Assembly (NCBI GenBank): GCA_965275905.1
Contig: CBDHYJ010000082.1
Coordinates: 149,517-213,516 of the forward strand
Direction of reading: 5' to 3'
Length of the DNA: 64,000 nucleotides
Source: CBDAQD01 sp965275905
GTDB taxonomy: Bacteria > Pseudomonadota > Alphaproteobacteria > Rhizobiales > JAJFHC01
A program made the translations under genes and the position numbers. Below the pieces are notes generated by a model, which ran no database searches, was not told the origin of the DNA, and worked only from the letters and a program-made list of their open reading frames with translations. Positions 53,713 through 62,691 of this stretch are shown piece by piece (positions within the stretch are counted from its first letter, which is position 1; each line of letters begins with the position of its first letter).

Positions 53713-54591
53713 TCACGTGACCCATTGCGCCCACGGGATCTTGTAGAGCGTGGTGATCGCCAGGGCCGCGACATAGACCATCAGGAGATTCGGGAACCGT
53801 TCCTGCGCCAGGACCGCGCCGAAGATGATGAGCGTCCAGGCAAAGCCGATGACGGGCGCGGCGAAATAGGCTGTGAAGATGAACAGCAGAAGCGCCAGAT
53901 GACCGGTCAGGTCGCCGATCCTGCGCCCGACAAGAAATCCGACGCCGATAACCGCCTGTATGATCAGGTCGTACCACGTGACGAAGATTGCGAGTGCGGT
54001 GACGCGGGCGTTGGGCTCCAGGACAATGGTGTTGTCCTGAACCTCGTGATAGGGGCTCTGCAGCATGTTCAGGAATTCGCGCGCCCTGACCGTCAGGTCC
54101 GGATCGATGCCGAACAGCGCCGCGAAGCCGCGAAAGCGCGTATCTGCGAGCAGCTCGAACTCGAAGAACGAAGCGTCCATGTAGGTCGGCGAGGATGCCT
54201 TCTGCGCCACCGCACCCAGCATGATGAAGATCAGGAAGAACCGTGCGTTGACCGTGACGATCTTCTGTTTGACCTCTTCGTCGGCTTGCGCGTGAGCGAT
54301 GGCCAGGCAGCACAGCCAGTAGAGCAGGATGAACTTGTGGTTGTCGACGTCATGCCAGTGCCAGATGATGCGCGTGCCGGCGAGAACGGCCAGAAATATC
54401 CAGAACAGCGGGTTGGACAGCAGTGACCTGAAAATCAGGCCGAAGACCACCGCGCATTGCGCCGGGAGCGCGAAGAACCAGACCCTGAAACCGTGGAAGG
54501 CGACCAGCAGCGTCGTGATGATCGTGACTAGGTCGATGGCAGGCACGGCGGCCAGATCGTCCCGGATGCGGCGGTAGCGGGCGCTGATCAT
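53713..54591 (-). CDS. Multi-pass membrane protein, HTTM-like
   Basis: 292 residues with about seven or eight hydrophobic segments. The stretch WHWHDVDNHKFILLYWLCCL and overall layout loosely recall HTTM/vitamin-K-carboxylase-like membrane proteins, but this is uncertain. It starts two bases after the stop of the 188-residue gene upstream, so the two are probably co-translated partners. Confidence 0.65.
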   Translation of the reverse strand: MISARYRRIRDDLAAVPAIDLVTIITTLLVAFHGFRVWFFALPAQCAVVFGLIFRSLLSNPLFWIFLAVLAGTRIIWHWHDVDNHKFILLYWLCCLAIAHAQADEEVKQKIVTVNARFFLIFIMLGAVAQKASSPTYMDASFFEFELLADTRFRGFAALFGIDPDLTVRAREFLNMLQSPYHEVQDNTIVLEPNARVTALAIFVTWYDLIIQAVIGVGFLVGRRIGDLTGHLALLLFIFTAYFAAPVIGFAWTLIIFGAVLAQERFPNLLMVYVAALAITTLYKIPWAQWVT

Positions 54592-54593
54592 CG

Positions 54594-55160
54594 TCAGCCG
54601 CTCCCGTCCGAACGGTCACGGGTGAACGTCCGGTCGTGGGTGGCGAACAGTTTCTTGGTCTCGATGTCATACCCGATCTTCCAGTATTCGATCGTGACGC
54701 GAGCCGGCCGCCAGCTGCCGCCCAGCGCCAGCCGGTCGCTGTTCTCGGCGGGAACGATCAGCACGTGGGGCCGGGGCTGCAAGCCGAGCCGGTTGCCTTT
54801 GCTGTCGATACGGTGACCTGCGATCGTCTCGCGCCGGAGAACCCATCGCGATGTGAGCAGCGACTCCGCCAGACGGGAGAAGTTGCTTTCGGTCGGTTCG
54901 GAGCGGACCCTGGCCATGAGCCGCTGCTGATCGGGTCTCAGCCGTGTGGTGATGATCTCCTGGCCAAGAGGATCGGTCACGCGGATCTTGAGGAAGCGGT
55001 GGTGCGGTGCGCCGATGCCGGCGAACATCCCCATGCCGCCGCCTTTCCAGACCGAGAGATCGTGTGTCACCTGAAGGTAGACCTGCCGCGCATAAACCGC
55101 GCATGCGAATACCGGCACCGCAAGGATCGCCAGCCATGTCTTTGCCGTCTTGTTAAACAC
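54594..55160 (-). CDS. Membrane-anchored protein partnered with the HTTM-like protein
   Basis: 188 residues with one N-terminal membrane anchor (WLAILAVPVFACAVYA) and a probably periplasmic remainder (KGGGMGMFAGIGAPHHRFLK, TTRLRPDQQRLMARVRSEP). Family not recognised. It is followed almost without gap by the multi-pass membrane gene, and the pair stands alone between a vWA gene and the ectoine locus. Confidence 0.65.
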   Translation of the reverse strand: MFNKTAKTWLAILAVPVFACAVYARQVYLQVTHDLSVWKGGGMGMFAGIGAPHHRFLKIRVTDPLGQEIITTRLRPDQQRLMARVRSEPTESNFSRLAESLLTSRWVLRRETIAGHRIDSKGNRLGLQPRPHVLIVPAENSDRLALGGSWRPARVTIEYWKIGYDIETKKLFATHDRTFTRDRSDGSG

Positions 55161-55412
55161 GAAGCGGTCCCCGCCAGCCTGGTCGGTCTGATTCGCTTGC
55201 GGCCATTATAGGGGCTGTGCGGCCCATGTCGTAACGCGCTTCACTCTGACCGCCGAGGCTTCGGTTTCCGGCACGGCCCGCCGCAATGACAACTGGACCG
55301 GACAGGGCTCTTTATGGCACGAGAGCTTGCTGCCGGCGCCGCTCGTGACGCAGCACAAATCATCTCAGGGGAACAACCGGCGCTTGCGGCCCGCGAAGAA
55401 GGGGAGAGACAG

Positions 55413-56414
55413 GTGGGAGAACTGACGGCAGTCACGATCGGGGATGTCGAATCTGCCGGTGCGAGAATTGCCGACCGTGTACTGGTCACCCCCACGAAAT
55501 TGTCCCCGTCTCTCTCAGAGCGGACGGGGGTGCCGGTTCATCTGAAGCTCGAGCACCATCAGATCACCGGAAGCTTCAAGCTGCGCGGCGCGACCAACGC
55601 CGTCCTCAGCCTGACGGACGCGGAACGGGATTGCGGCGTGGTCGGCGTTTCGACCGGTAACCACGGGCGCGGCCTGGCCTATGCCGCGAAGCGGGCCGGG
55701 ACCCGGTGCATCATCTGCATGTCGGAACTCGTGCCGCAGAACAAGATCGACGGCATCAAGGCGCAGGGTGCCGAGGTACGTATCGTCGGCAGGTCCCAGG
55801 ATGATGCTCAGATCGAGGCGGACCGGCTGGTCGCCGAAGAAGGCATGACCATGGTACCGCCGTTCGACCATGCCGCGATCATTTCAGGTCAGGGCACGAT
55901 GGGGCTGGAGATCGCCGATCAGGTGCCGGATGCCGAAGTGGCGCTTGTGCCGCTGTCCGGGGGCGGGCTGATCGCTGGCGTGGCGACGGCGCTCAAGGCC
56001 CGCATGCCCGGGATCCGCATTGTCGGCGTCAGTATGGAACGTGGCGCGGCGATGTACGAATGCCTTGCGGCGGGAAAGCCGATCTTCGTCGAGGAGCTTC
56101 CGACGCTCGCTGATGCACTCGGCGGCGGGATCGGCCTCGACAACCGGCTCACCTTCCCGATGGTGCGCGACCTGGTCGATGATGTCGTGCTGGTCAGCGA
56201 GGCAGAGATTGCGGAAGCCGTCCGCCACGGATACTGGCAGGAACGGGAGATCGTCGAGGGTTCGGGTGCCGTGGGCATGGCGGCGATCCTGAACGGGAAA
56301 GTCAGCCTGGACGGCCCGGCCGTGGTGGTGCTGAGCGGCTGCAATCTCGACATGGGGCTGCATCACCGCATTATCTCCGGCGAAGACGTGGATGTGACAG
56401 TAGAGAAGACCTGA
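55413..56414 (+). CDS. eutB: Hydroxyectoine utilisation dehydratase EutB
   Basis: 333 residues from a GTG with GGGGAGAG before it; an in-frame ATG at 55314 adds 33 unconserved residues. A fold-type II PLP enzyme of the threonine/serine dehydratase family: PLP lysine in ITGSFKLRGATNAV, phosphate loop VPLSGGGLIAGV and VSTGNHGRGLAYAAK. The EutB assignment rests on its place directly before eutC, eutD and eutE. EutB is thought to convert a hydroxyectoine-derived intermediate. Confidence 0.85.
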   Translation: MGELTAVTIGDVESAGARIADRVLVTPTKLSPSLSERTGVPVHLKLEHHQITGSFKLRGATNAVLSLTDAERDCGVVGVSTGNHGRGLAYAAKRAGTRCIICMSELVPQNKIDGIKAQGAEVRIVGRSQDDAQIEADRLVAEEGMTMVPPFDHAAIISGQGTMGLEIADQVPDAEVALVPLSGGGLIAGVATALKARMPGIRIVGVSMERGAAMYECLAAGKPIFVEELPTLADALGGGIGLDNRLTFPMVRDLVDDVVLVSEAEIAEAVRHGYWQEREIVEGSGAVGMAAILNGKVSLDGPAVVVLSGCNLDMGLHHRIISGEDVDVTVEKT

Positions 56415-56417
56415 GCA

Positions 56418-57410
56418 ATGCCGACGATCAAGATACTCACCGAGACGGAACTCAGGGCCGCGGTCCAGCTCGATCTGGACGCCGTGGACTGTGTCGAAAA
56501 AGGGTTCGCGACCTTGGCGCAGGGATCAGTGGTCATGCCGCCGATCATGTCGATGGAAATCGGGGACTTCAACGGAGAGGTCGACGTCAAGACCGCCTAC
56601 GTCCCGGGCTTCGACAGCTATGCGATCAAGATGGCGTCCGGCTTTTTCGACAATCCCGGCCTCGGCCTCCCGAGCGCATCCGGACTCATGGTCCTGTTTT
56701 CGTCCCGGACGGGTCTGGTCGAAGCGGTGCTGCTCGACAACGGCTATCTGACGGACGTGCGGACGGCGGCGGCAGGCGCTGTTGCAGCACGCCATCTTTC
56801 GCGCGAGGACAGCAAGGCCGCGTGCATCCTGGGCGCCGGCGCACAGGCGAAACTGCAGCTTCAGGCCTTGTGCCTTGTCCGGCCCATCGAGCGGGCCACG
56901 ATCTGGGCCCGTGATGCCGCGAAGGCGAAGGCCGCTGCTGCTGAATCTGCCGAGAGACTGGGTATCCCGGTCGAGGCCGCAGGCGACCGCGAGGTGGCGG
57001 TCCGCGAAGCCGACGTTGTTATCACGACCACGCCGTCTACTACGCCGCTGGTCATGGCCGACTGGCTGCAGCCGGGGCAGCACGTGACCGCAATGGGCTC
57101 CGATCAGGAACACAAGAACGAAATTGATCCCGCGTGCATCGCCAAGGCGGACCTTTATGTACCGGACCGGCAGGCGCAGACCGCGCTCCTGGGCGAGCTG
57201 CGGTCGGCAGTCGAGGCCCGGCTTGTGGCGCCGGATGCGACATTTGCCGAATTGGGTGCGATTGCCGCTGGAGCGGCGCCGGGACGTGCGGCGCCGGAGT
57301 CCATAACGATCGCCGACCTGACAGGGACGGGCGTTCAGGATACGGTCATCGCCACATTCGCCCGCGCCCGGGCGGCGGAGAGCGGCGCCGGGACGGACAT
57401 AGAGAGCTGA
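56418..57410 (+). CDS. eutC: Ectoine utilisation protein EutC (ornithine cyclodeaminase family)
   Basis: 330 residues of the ornithine cyclodeaminase / mu-crystallin family. The NAD-binding motif is CILGAGAQAKLQLQAL near 133-148; other marks are VDVKTAYVPGFDSYAIKMAS and TAAAGAVAARHLS. In ectoine clusters EutC acts with EutB on the hydroxylated intermediate. It begins three bases after the eutB stop. Confidence 0.88.
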   Translation: MPTIKILTETELRAAVQLDLDAVDCVEKGFATLAQGSVVMPPIMSMEIGDFNGEVDVKTAYVPGFDSYAIKMASGFFDNPGLGLPSASGLMVLFSSRTGLVEAVLLDNGYLTDVRTAAAGAVAARHLSREDSKAACILGAGAQAKLQLQALCLVRPIERATIWARDAAKAKAAAAESAERLGIPVEAAGDREVAVREADVVITTTPSTTPLVMADWLQPGQHVTAMGSDQEHKNEIDPACIAKADLYVPDRQAQTALLGELRSAVEARLVAPDATFAELGAIAAGAAPGRAAPESITIADLTGTGVQDTVIATFARARAAESGAGTDIES

Positions 57411-57430
57411 GCGCCAGCGGGGAGCCCGTC

Positions 57431-58626
57431 ATGACCGAACCGGTTCTGCATTTTTCGCGGGAGGAATTCCGCGACCGTATCGCAAAGACGCGCCGCGCGA
57501 TGGACTTGGCCGGCGTCGACCTCATCATCGTTTCGGACCCGTCGAACATGGCCTGGCTCACCGGTTACGACGGCTGGTCGTTCTACGTGCACCAGGCCGT
57601 GCTGCTGGCCCAGAACGGCGATCCGGTTTGGTTCGGACGGGGGCAGGATGCCAACGGGGCGAAACGCACGTGTTTCATGGTGCATGACGACATTGTCGGC
57701 TACCCGGACCACTACGTGCAGTCGACCGAGCGCCACCCGATGGATGTGCTTTCGAGCGTGATAGACGATCGCGGCTGGAGCGGTGCGCGGATCGGCGTCG
57801 AGATGGACAACTACTGGTTCTCCGCCAAGGCCTTCGCGTCGCTGCAGTCCCATCTTCCGAATGCGCGCTTTTCGGACGCCACCGGCCTGGTCAACTGGCA
57901 GCGCGCGGTGAAGTCGCCCCAGGAGCTTGGTTACATGCGCAAGGCCGCGCGGCTGGTCGAGCGGATGCATCAACGCATCGCCGATGTGGTCGAGCCCGGC
58001 ATGCGCAAGTGTGACCTGGTGGCCGAGATCTACGATGCGTCGATTGCGCTACGACGAGAGCGCCAGCACGGGTGGCGACTATCCGGGGATCGTGCCGCTG
58101 CTGCCGTCCGGAGAAGACGCATCCGCCCCGCATCTGACCTGGGACGATCAGCCGATGAAGAGCGGGGAGGGAACCTTCTTCGAGATCGCCGGCTGTTCAT
58201 CGGCGCTATCACTGTCCGCTGTCGCGGACCGTGTTCCTCGGCAAGCCGACGCAGACATTCCTCGATGCGGAAAAGGCCGTGCTGGAGGGCATGGATGCCG
58301 GTCTGGACGCCGCGCGGGCGGGCAACCGCTGCGAGGACATCGCGATCGCCTTCTTTGACGTCCTGGACCGCTACGGAATCGTGAAGGACAACCGGACCGG
58401 CTATGCATCGGCCTCAGTCCTATCCGCCGGACTGGGGCGAGCGGACCATGAGCGCTGCGGTCGCGGCGACCGCACGGTGCTTGAAGAGCCCATGACCTTC
58501 CACTTCATGACCGGCCTCTGGATGGAGGACTGGGGCTCTCGAGACCACGGAGAGCATCGTGATCACGGAAACCGGGGCCGGACTGCCTGACCGACTATGC
58601 CGCGCAAGCTCTTCGTGAAGGACTGA
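57431..58626 (+). CDS. eutD: Ectoine hydrolase EutD/DoeA (M24 family), frame-broken
   Basis: About 398 residues reconstructed, start MTEPVLHFSREEFRDRIAKT. A pita-bread (creatinase/aminopeptidase-P) fold that opens the ectoine ring to N-acetyl-diaminobutyrate. The N-terminal two-thirds is intact to ~58045 (MAWLTGYDGWSFYVHQAVLL, VEPGMRKCDLVAEIYDASI). Beyond that, family sequence appears in alternating frames: YDESASTGGDYPGIVPLLPS, then VFLGKPTQTFLDAEKAVLEG, then EEPMTFHFMTGLWMEDWG and the terminal LFVKD. At least four one-base shifts lie between 58047 and 58600. Probably sequence errors, but a decaying gene is possible because the next gene is truncated. Confidence 0.85.
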
Positions 58627-58631
58627 CGGCC

Positions 58632-58928
58632 ATGAAAGCAAACCCGATTTCGCCCACCGTGCCGTTCGATGAGGACGGTGTTCACCACGGTTTCCTGAGA
58701 CTGCCCTACAGCCGGGACGATTCCGCCTGGGGGTCGGTGATGATTCCGATCAGCGTGATCCGCAACGGCTCCGGTCCGACGGCGCTCTTCACGGGCGCCA
58801 ATCATGGTGACGAATACGAAGGGCCCGTCGCGCTGCAGGACATGGCCGTGACGATCGATCCCGCCCGCCTGACGGGCCGGATCATTATCGTGCCGGCATT
58901 CAACTACCCGGCTTTCCGGGCCGCGACG
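58632..58928 (+). pseudogene. eutE: N-acetyl-diaminobutyrate deacetylase EutE/DoeB, 3'-truncated
   Basis: Only about 99 N-terminal residues remain (NPISPTVPFDEDGVHHGFLR, the zinc motif FTGANHGDEYEGPVAL, IIIVPAFNYPAFRAAT). The family is about 330 residues. Similarity stops at 58926-58928, exactly where the oppositely oriented Rrf2 gene also stops. The cut-off is therefore a DNA junction (deletion, inversion or chimeric assembly), not a point mutation. Confidence 0.85.
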
Positions 58929-59120
58929 CAGCCCGCCGCCGCGGCCGCGCACGGTTTCGATCCAGCCGGACAGACCGAGCTGATAGGCCACCTTCATCAG
59001 GTGGTTCTTGGAGATGCCGTAGGCGTCGGCGATTTCCTGGATCGTACAGAGCTCCGGCCTGCGCAGGGCGAGATACATCAGCACCCGCATCGCATAGTCG
59101 CTGTACATGGTGAGCCGCAT
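58929..59120 (-). pseudogene. Rrf2-family (NsrR-like) regulator, 3'-truncated
   Basis: 64 residues remain: MRLTMYSDYAMRVLMYLALR, helix-turn-helix IQEIADAYGISKNHLMKVAY and wing IETVRGRGGGL. This is the winged-helix start of NsrR-type nitric-oxide/iron-sulfur regulators. The usual C-terminal part with cluster cysteines is missing; the frame runs on into the antisense of eutE. AGGAGG precedes the ATG. Complete and functional only if the junction at 58929 is artificial. Confidence 0.8.
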
Positions 59121-59137
59121 CGCCGCCTCCTGAAAAG

Positions 59138-59202
59138 AAGTATCAAATATATTGATTTTCGGCCCGGAGTTCACTATCTCTTAAACAAGTATCTTAGATA
59201 CT
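59138..59202. promoter_or_regulatory. Two palindromic candidate operators in the Rrf2 divergent promoter
   Basis: ATCAA-N5-TTGAT at 59142-59156 and the perfect AGTATCT-T-AGATACT at 59188-59202 both begin with AAGTATC. They lie between the Rrf2-type gene and the divergent small membrane gene, one near each start. AT-rich palindromes of this size suit an Rrf2/NsrR dimer. The second site ends eight bases before the ATG at 59210. Confidence 0.5.
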
Positions 59203-59209
59203 GCTTTAA

Positions 59210-59467
59210 ATGATTGACGACAGCGCAGAGGCACGAGGCCCCGACATGCCCTACCTGGTACTCCTGGCGGAAGCGATGACGGTGGTCTTCGTCATCCTGT
59301 TCACCGGCGTGGTCGTCCGGCTGATGCGGGAGAGCGAGGGGCTGCCGCAACCGCGCATGGACGCGGTGGGCCGGACACTGGTCGGGTCCGCGAAGCTGGC
59401 GTTGATCGTCGGCTCACCCCTGATCTACGCGGTCGAAGCCGCCTACCGGTTCGGCCTGTTCGGATAG
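59210..59467 (+). CDS. Small two-helix membrane protein
   Basis: 85 residues with helices at about 17-40 and 60-80 (LLAEAMTVVFVILFTGVVVR, GSAKLALIVGSPLIYAVEA). The ATG at 59210 overlaps the promoter region; an in-frame ATG at 59246 (MPYLVLLAEAMTVV) is a likelier start by hydrophobic profile. Family unknown. Divergent from the Rrf2-type regulator and probably its target. Confidence 0.55.
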   Translation: MIDDSAEARGPDMPYLVLLAEAMTVVFVILFTGVVVRLMRESEGLPQPRMDAVGRTLVGSAKLALIVGSPLIYAVEAAYRFGLFG

Positions 59468-59478
59468 GGGCGCAGACG

Positions 59479-59577
59479 ATGGCGAAACGACTGCCGCTAT
59501 GGCCGATGGTGCTGATCTGGATCGCGGTGCCGATGCCGCTCTACCTGTGGCTGATCGTGCATCTGATCCTCGGCTAA
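59479..59577 (+). CDS. Very small membrane protein
   Basis: 32 codons (MAKRLPLWPMVLIWIAVPMP..., ending VHLILG) that are almost entirely one hydrophobic helix. It starts 11 bases after the 85-residue membrane gene, with AGGGGCG before it, so it may be a second subunit. Too short for family assignment. Confidence 0.45.
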   Translation: MAKRLPLWPMVLIWIAVPMPLYLWLIVHLILG

Positions 59578-59693
59578 ATTCCTGGCCTACACCTCAAAAT
59601 CGTGCGAGCATCCTTCCAGTAATCGTAAAGTTATAAATTCTCCGGCGGAGAAATCATAAGGGCGCGCTCCGCCTTCATTGGGGGGCGTAAGAA

Positions 59694-60128
59694 ATGCCAG
59701 ATACTTTGCTGGTCGGCGTCGACGGCAGCGACGGCGGCGCCCGGGCGGTGGACTTCGCCGCCGAACGCGCGAAAGACAGCAACGCGAAACTTGTGGTGGC
59801 CTATGTGATCGAATGGTCGCCCTACAGCTTCAATACACCGGAAGAGAACGAGCAGCGGCACAAGCGACGGGAAGAGGAAATCTCCCGCGCCGAGACCGAG
59901 GTGCTGCAGCCCGTGATCGCTTCGCTGAAGAAGGCCGGCGTCGACGCCGAGAGCGTGGTGCGGCACGGCCATGCGGCCGACGTGCTGAGCCAGTTGGCGC
60001 AGGAGCACGGCGCCGGCCAGATCTTCATTGGCCGGCGCGGCATCTCCAAGCTAAAGGCGATGCTGTTCGGCAGCGTCGCCGGCAGCCTGGTGCAGATCTC
60101 GCCGGTGCCCGTCACCGTCATTCCCTAA
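59694..60128 (+). CDS. Universal stress protein (UspA family)
   Basis: 144 residues: the N-terminal LLVGVDGSDGGARAVDFAAE and the ATP-binding G-x2-G-x9-G-S/T pattern in IFIGRRGISKLKAMLFGSVA followed by GSLVQISPVPVTVIP. A cytoplasmic stress-response protein. It lies 80 bases upstream of an AGCS-type symporter; such pairs are seen with transporters in marine bacteria. Confidence 0.92.
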   Translation: MPDTLLVGVDGSDGGARAVDFAAERAKDSNAKLVVAYVIEWSPYSFNTPEENEQRHKRREEEISRAETEVLQPVIASLKKAGVDAESVVRHGHAADVLSQLAQEHGAGQIFIGRRGISKLKAMLFGSVAGSLVQISPVPVTVIP

Positions 60129-60208
60129 GAGCACAACTCGAACATCGCGCAGCGGCATGCGAGGCCGTGGTCGAGCGATGCACGATCAGAGTATCGAGGG
60201 AGGAATCA

Positions 60209-61760
60209 ATGAAAAAATCGATCTTCGCCGGATTGGCGGCGGCATTGTGGGCCCCGGCCTGTTTCGCGCAGGAAGCCGGCGGCATCGACGAGGCGATCAA
60301 TCACGGCCGTCGCGCCGGTTTCCAACGCCATCGTCAGCGTGATCTTCTATTCCGTGCCGGTGCTGGCGAAGCCAATCTGCCGCTGATCGTGGTCTGGCTA
60401 GTGGTCGCCGCGGCTTTCGCCACGGTCTATTTCCGCTTTATCAGCTTTTCGCGCCTTCGGGCACGCGGTCGACCTGATCAAGGGGCGACTATTCCAATCC
60501 GAAGGACGCGGGCGAGGTCTCCCACTTCCAGGCACTCGCCACTGCGCTTTCTCCGGCACGGTCGGGCTTGGGCAACATCGCGGGCGTCGCCATCGCGGTC
60601 TCTATCGGCGGACCGGGCGCGACCTTCTGGATGATCCTGGCCGGCCTGATGGGCATGTCGCTGAAGTTCGCCGAGTGCACCCTCGGTGTGAAGTACCGCA
60701 ACGAATATCCCGACGGCACGGTTTCCGGCGGGCCGATGTACTACATGAGCAAGGGCCTGGCCGAGAAGAACATGGGCGGGCTCGGCAAGGTCCTGGCCGT
60801 CTTCTTCGCGATCTGCTGCATCGCCGGCTCGCTCGGCGGCGGCAACATGTTCCAGGCCAACCAGTCCTTCCAGCAGTTCGTCAACGTGACCGGCGGCGAG
60901 AGGCAGCTTCTTCGCCGGCAAGGGCTGGCTGTTCGGCCTGATCATGGCGATCCTGGTCGGCGTATCGTCATCATCGGCGGCATCAAGTCGATCGCCAAGG
61001 TGACCGAAAAGGTCGTGCCCTTCATGGCCATCATCTACTGCACCGCCGCGCTGATCATCATCCTCGGGAACATCGATCAAGGTGCCGGCGGCGATCTCGG
61101 CCTGATCTGTCGTCGGCGCCTTCAGCCCGGAAGGCGTGGCCGGCGGCGCGATCGGCGCGCTGATCCAGGGCTTCAGGCGGGCCGCCTTCTCGAACGAGGC
61201 CGGCATCGGCTCGGCGTCCATCGCCCATTCGGCGGTGCGCACCAAGGAGCCGATCACCGAGGGCCTGGTGGCTCTGCACGAGCCCTTCATCGACACGGTG
61301 GTGATCTGCACCATGACCGCACTGGTCATCGTGATCACAGGGGTCTACTACGGCCGAGGCGGCGGCATGAGCGGCGTGGAGCTGACCTCCACGGCCTTCG
61401 GGAGCGCGTTCTCCTGGTTCCCCTACATCCTGGCGGTGGCGGTGATCCTCTTCGCCTTCTCGACCATGCTCTCCTGGTCCTACTACGGGGCCAAGTGCTG
61501 GACCTACCTGTTCGGCGAGAACCGCACCATGGACCTGGTCTTCAAGGTCATCTTCTGCATCTTCGTGGTGATCGGGGCCTCGATGAACCTCGGGCCCGGT
61601 GATCGACTTCTCGGACTCGGCGATCTTCGCCATGGCGATCGCCAACATCATCGGGCTCTACATCCTGTTCCCGGTGGTGAAAAAGGAACTGGAGTCCTAT
61701 TGGGGCCGGCTGAAGAGCGGCGAGATCAAGAAATACGCCATCGACCACGTCGGCACCTGA
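60209..61760 (+). CDS. Alanine/glycine:cation symporter (AGCS family), frame-broken
   Basis: About 515 residues reconstructed. It begins with a cleavable-type signal peptide (MKKSIFAGLAAALWAPACFA), as in many AGCS proteins. Core segments are GLGNIAGVAIAVSIGGPGAT, FWMILAGLMGMSLKFAECTL, AFSNEAGIGSASIAHSAV and FAFSTMLSWSYYGAKCW. It is a sodium-coupled uptake system for alanine or glycine. Shifts occur in at least five places (around 60310-60500, 60570, 60900, 60962, 61080-61120 and 61600). GGGAGG precedes the ATG. Confidence 0.88.
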
Positions 61761-61767
61761 GCGAACG

Positions 61768-61800
61768 AAACCGGCAGCCATTACGGTGGCTGCCGGTTTA
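61768..61800 (+). terminator. Terminator of the symporter gene
   Basis: AAACCGGCAGCCA at 61768-61780 pairs perfectly with TGGCTGCCGGTTT at 61787-61799 across six bases, eight bases after the symporter stop. The T-run is short (TTTA). Confidence 0.75.
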
Positions 61801-62082
61801 CCGGGGCGGCTTTGTCTCAGCGGGCGTAACCGCCCCATTTGCCCCGACCGTCGAATTCCCGCCCGCCGTCGGATAACGGGGAAACGACCGCGGCATCGAG
61901 TAGTACGGCAATCCCGAATGCCCCCGGTCTGTATGAAGGTGCAGCCGGTCGTAATGGCGCCGCCAGCTCGATCCGACCGAGCCCGCCCGCTCGACGACCC
62001 GGTATCCGACCCCGGCGCGCGCAAGGCAGGCCGCGCAGGCGAGGCCCGCGGGGCCGGCACCAACAATCAGGACGTCATCCAC
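61798..62082 (-). pseudogene. Flavin-containing monooxygenase, N-terminal fragment
   Basis: GTG at 62082 overlaps the queF stop. The first ~71 residues are a clear FAD-binding start (VDDVLIVGAGPAGLACAACL, SVGSSWRRHYDRLHLHT, SMPRSFPRYP). After about 61868 the similarity ends, and the frame closes 24 codons later beside the symporter terminator. The family is usually 350-600 residues, so over four-fifths is missing. It is another junction of the kind seen at 58.93 kb. Confidence 0.7.
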
Positions 62083-62539
62083 GGCCCCGATAGGGCGGAA
62101 CGCCCTGCTCCGGAATCCAGACGTCCCCAGGCGGCGCACCGGTCTGGTAGAAAACGTCGATCGGAATGCCGCCGCGCGATACCAATAGCCGCCGATGCGC
62201 AGCCATTTGGGCGCCATCGCGTCGACCAGGCGGTTCGCGATCTCGACCGTGCAGCCTTCGTGGAACGCGCCGTGGTTGCGGTACGAGCCGAGGAACAGCT
62301 TGAGCGACTTGCTCTCGACGATCCGGGCGTCGGGCACATAGTCGATCACCAGATGCGCAAAATCGGGCTGCCCTGTGATCGGGCATAACGAGGTAAACTC
62401 GGGCGCGGCGAAGCGCACCAGATAGTCCCGATCGGGGATGCGGGTTGGGCACCGTCTCGAGCACCGCCTCGTCCGGGCTCGCGGGTGGCTCGACGGGTTG
62501 GCCGAGCTGGGTCAGGCCTTCGGGGTCGATCTCGCTCAT
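62075..62539 (-). CDS. queF: NADPH-dependent 7-cyano-7-deazaguanine reductase QueF, frame-broken
   Basis: About 154 residues reconstructed, the short single-domain QueF. N-terminus MSEIDPEGLTQLGQPVEPPA; catalytic Cys in FTSLCPITGQPDFAHLVIDY; ESKSLKLFLGSYRNHGAFHE; C-terminus GGIPIDVFYQTGAPPGDVWI ending YRGRG. Frame changes at about 62443 (extra C) and 62177 (base missing) cancel each other. It makes preQ1 for queuosine; tgt, which inserts preQ1 into tRNA, lies 1.2 kb away. Confidence 0.9.
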   Translation of the reverse strand: MSEIDPEGLTQLGQPVEPPASPDEAVLETVPNPHPRSGLSGALRRARVYLVMPDHRAARFCASGDRLCARRPDRREQVAQAVPRLVPQPRRVPRRLHGRDREPPGRRDGAQMAAHRRLLVSRGGIPIDVFYQTGAPPGDVWIPEQGVPPYRGRG

Positions 62540-62691
62540 GGCGCGGAGACTAACGCATTTTCCGGCCGCACGGCACCAGCCGCACGAACCGGCGTCATCG
62601 TTGCGCCCTTGTATTTAACCAACTTGTGAAATACACTCAACCTCAAGGACCGGCTTTCGGGCCCGACACGAGCGAACGAGGAGAGACGATC

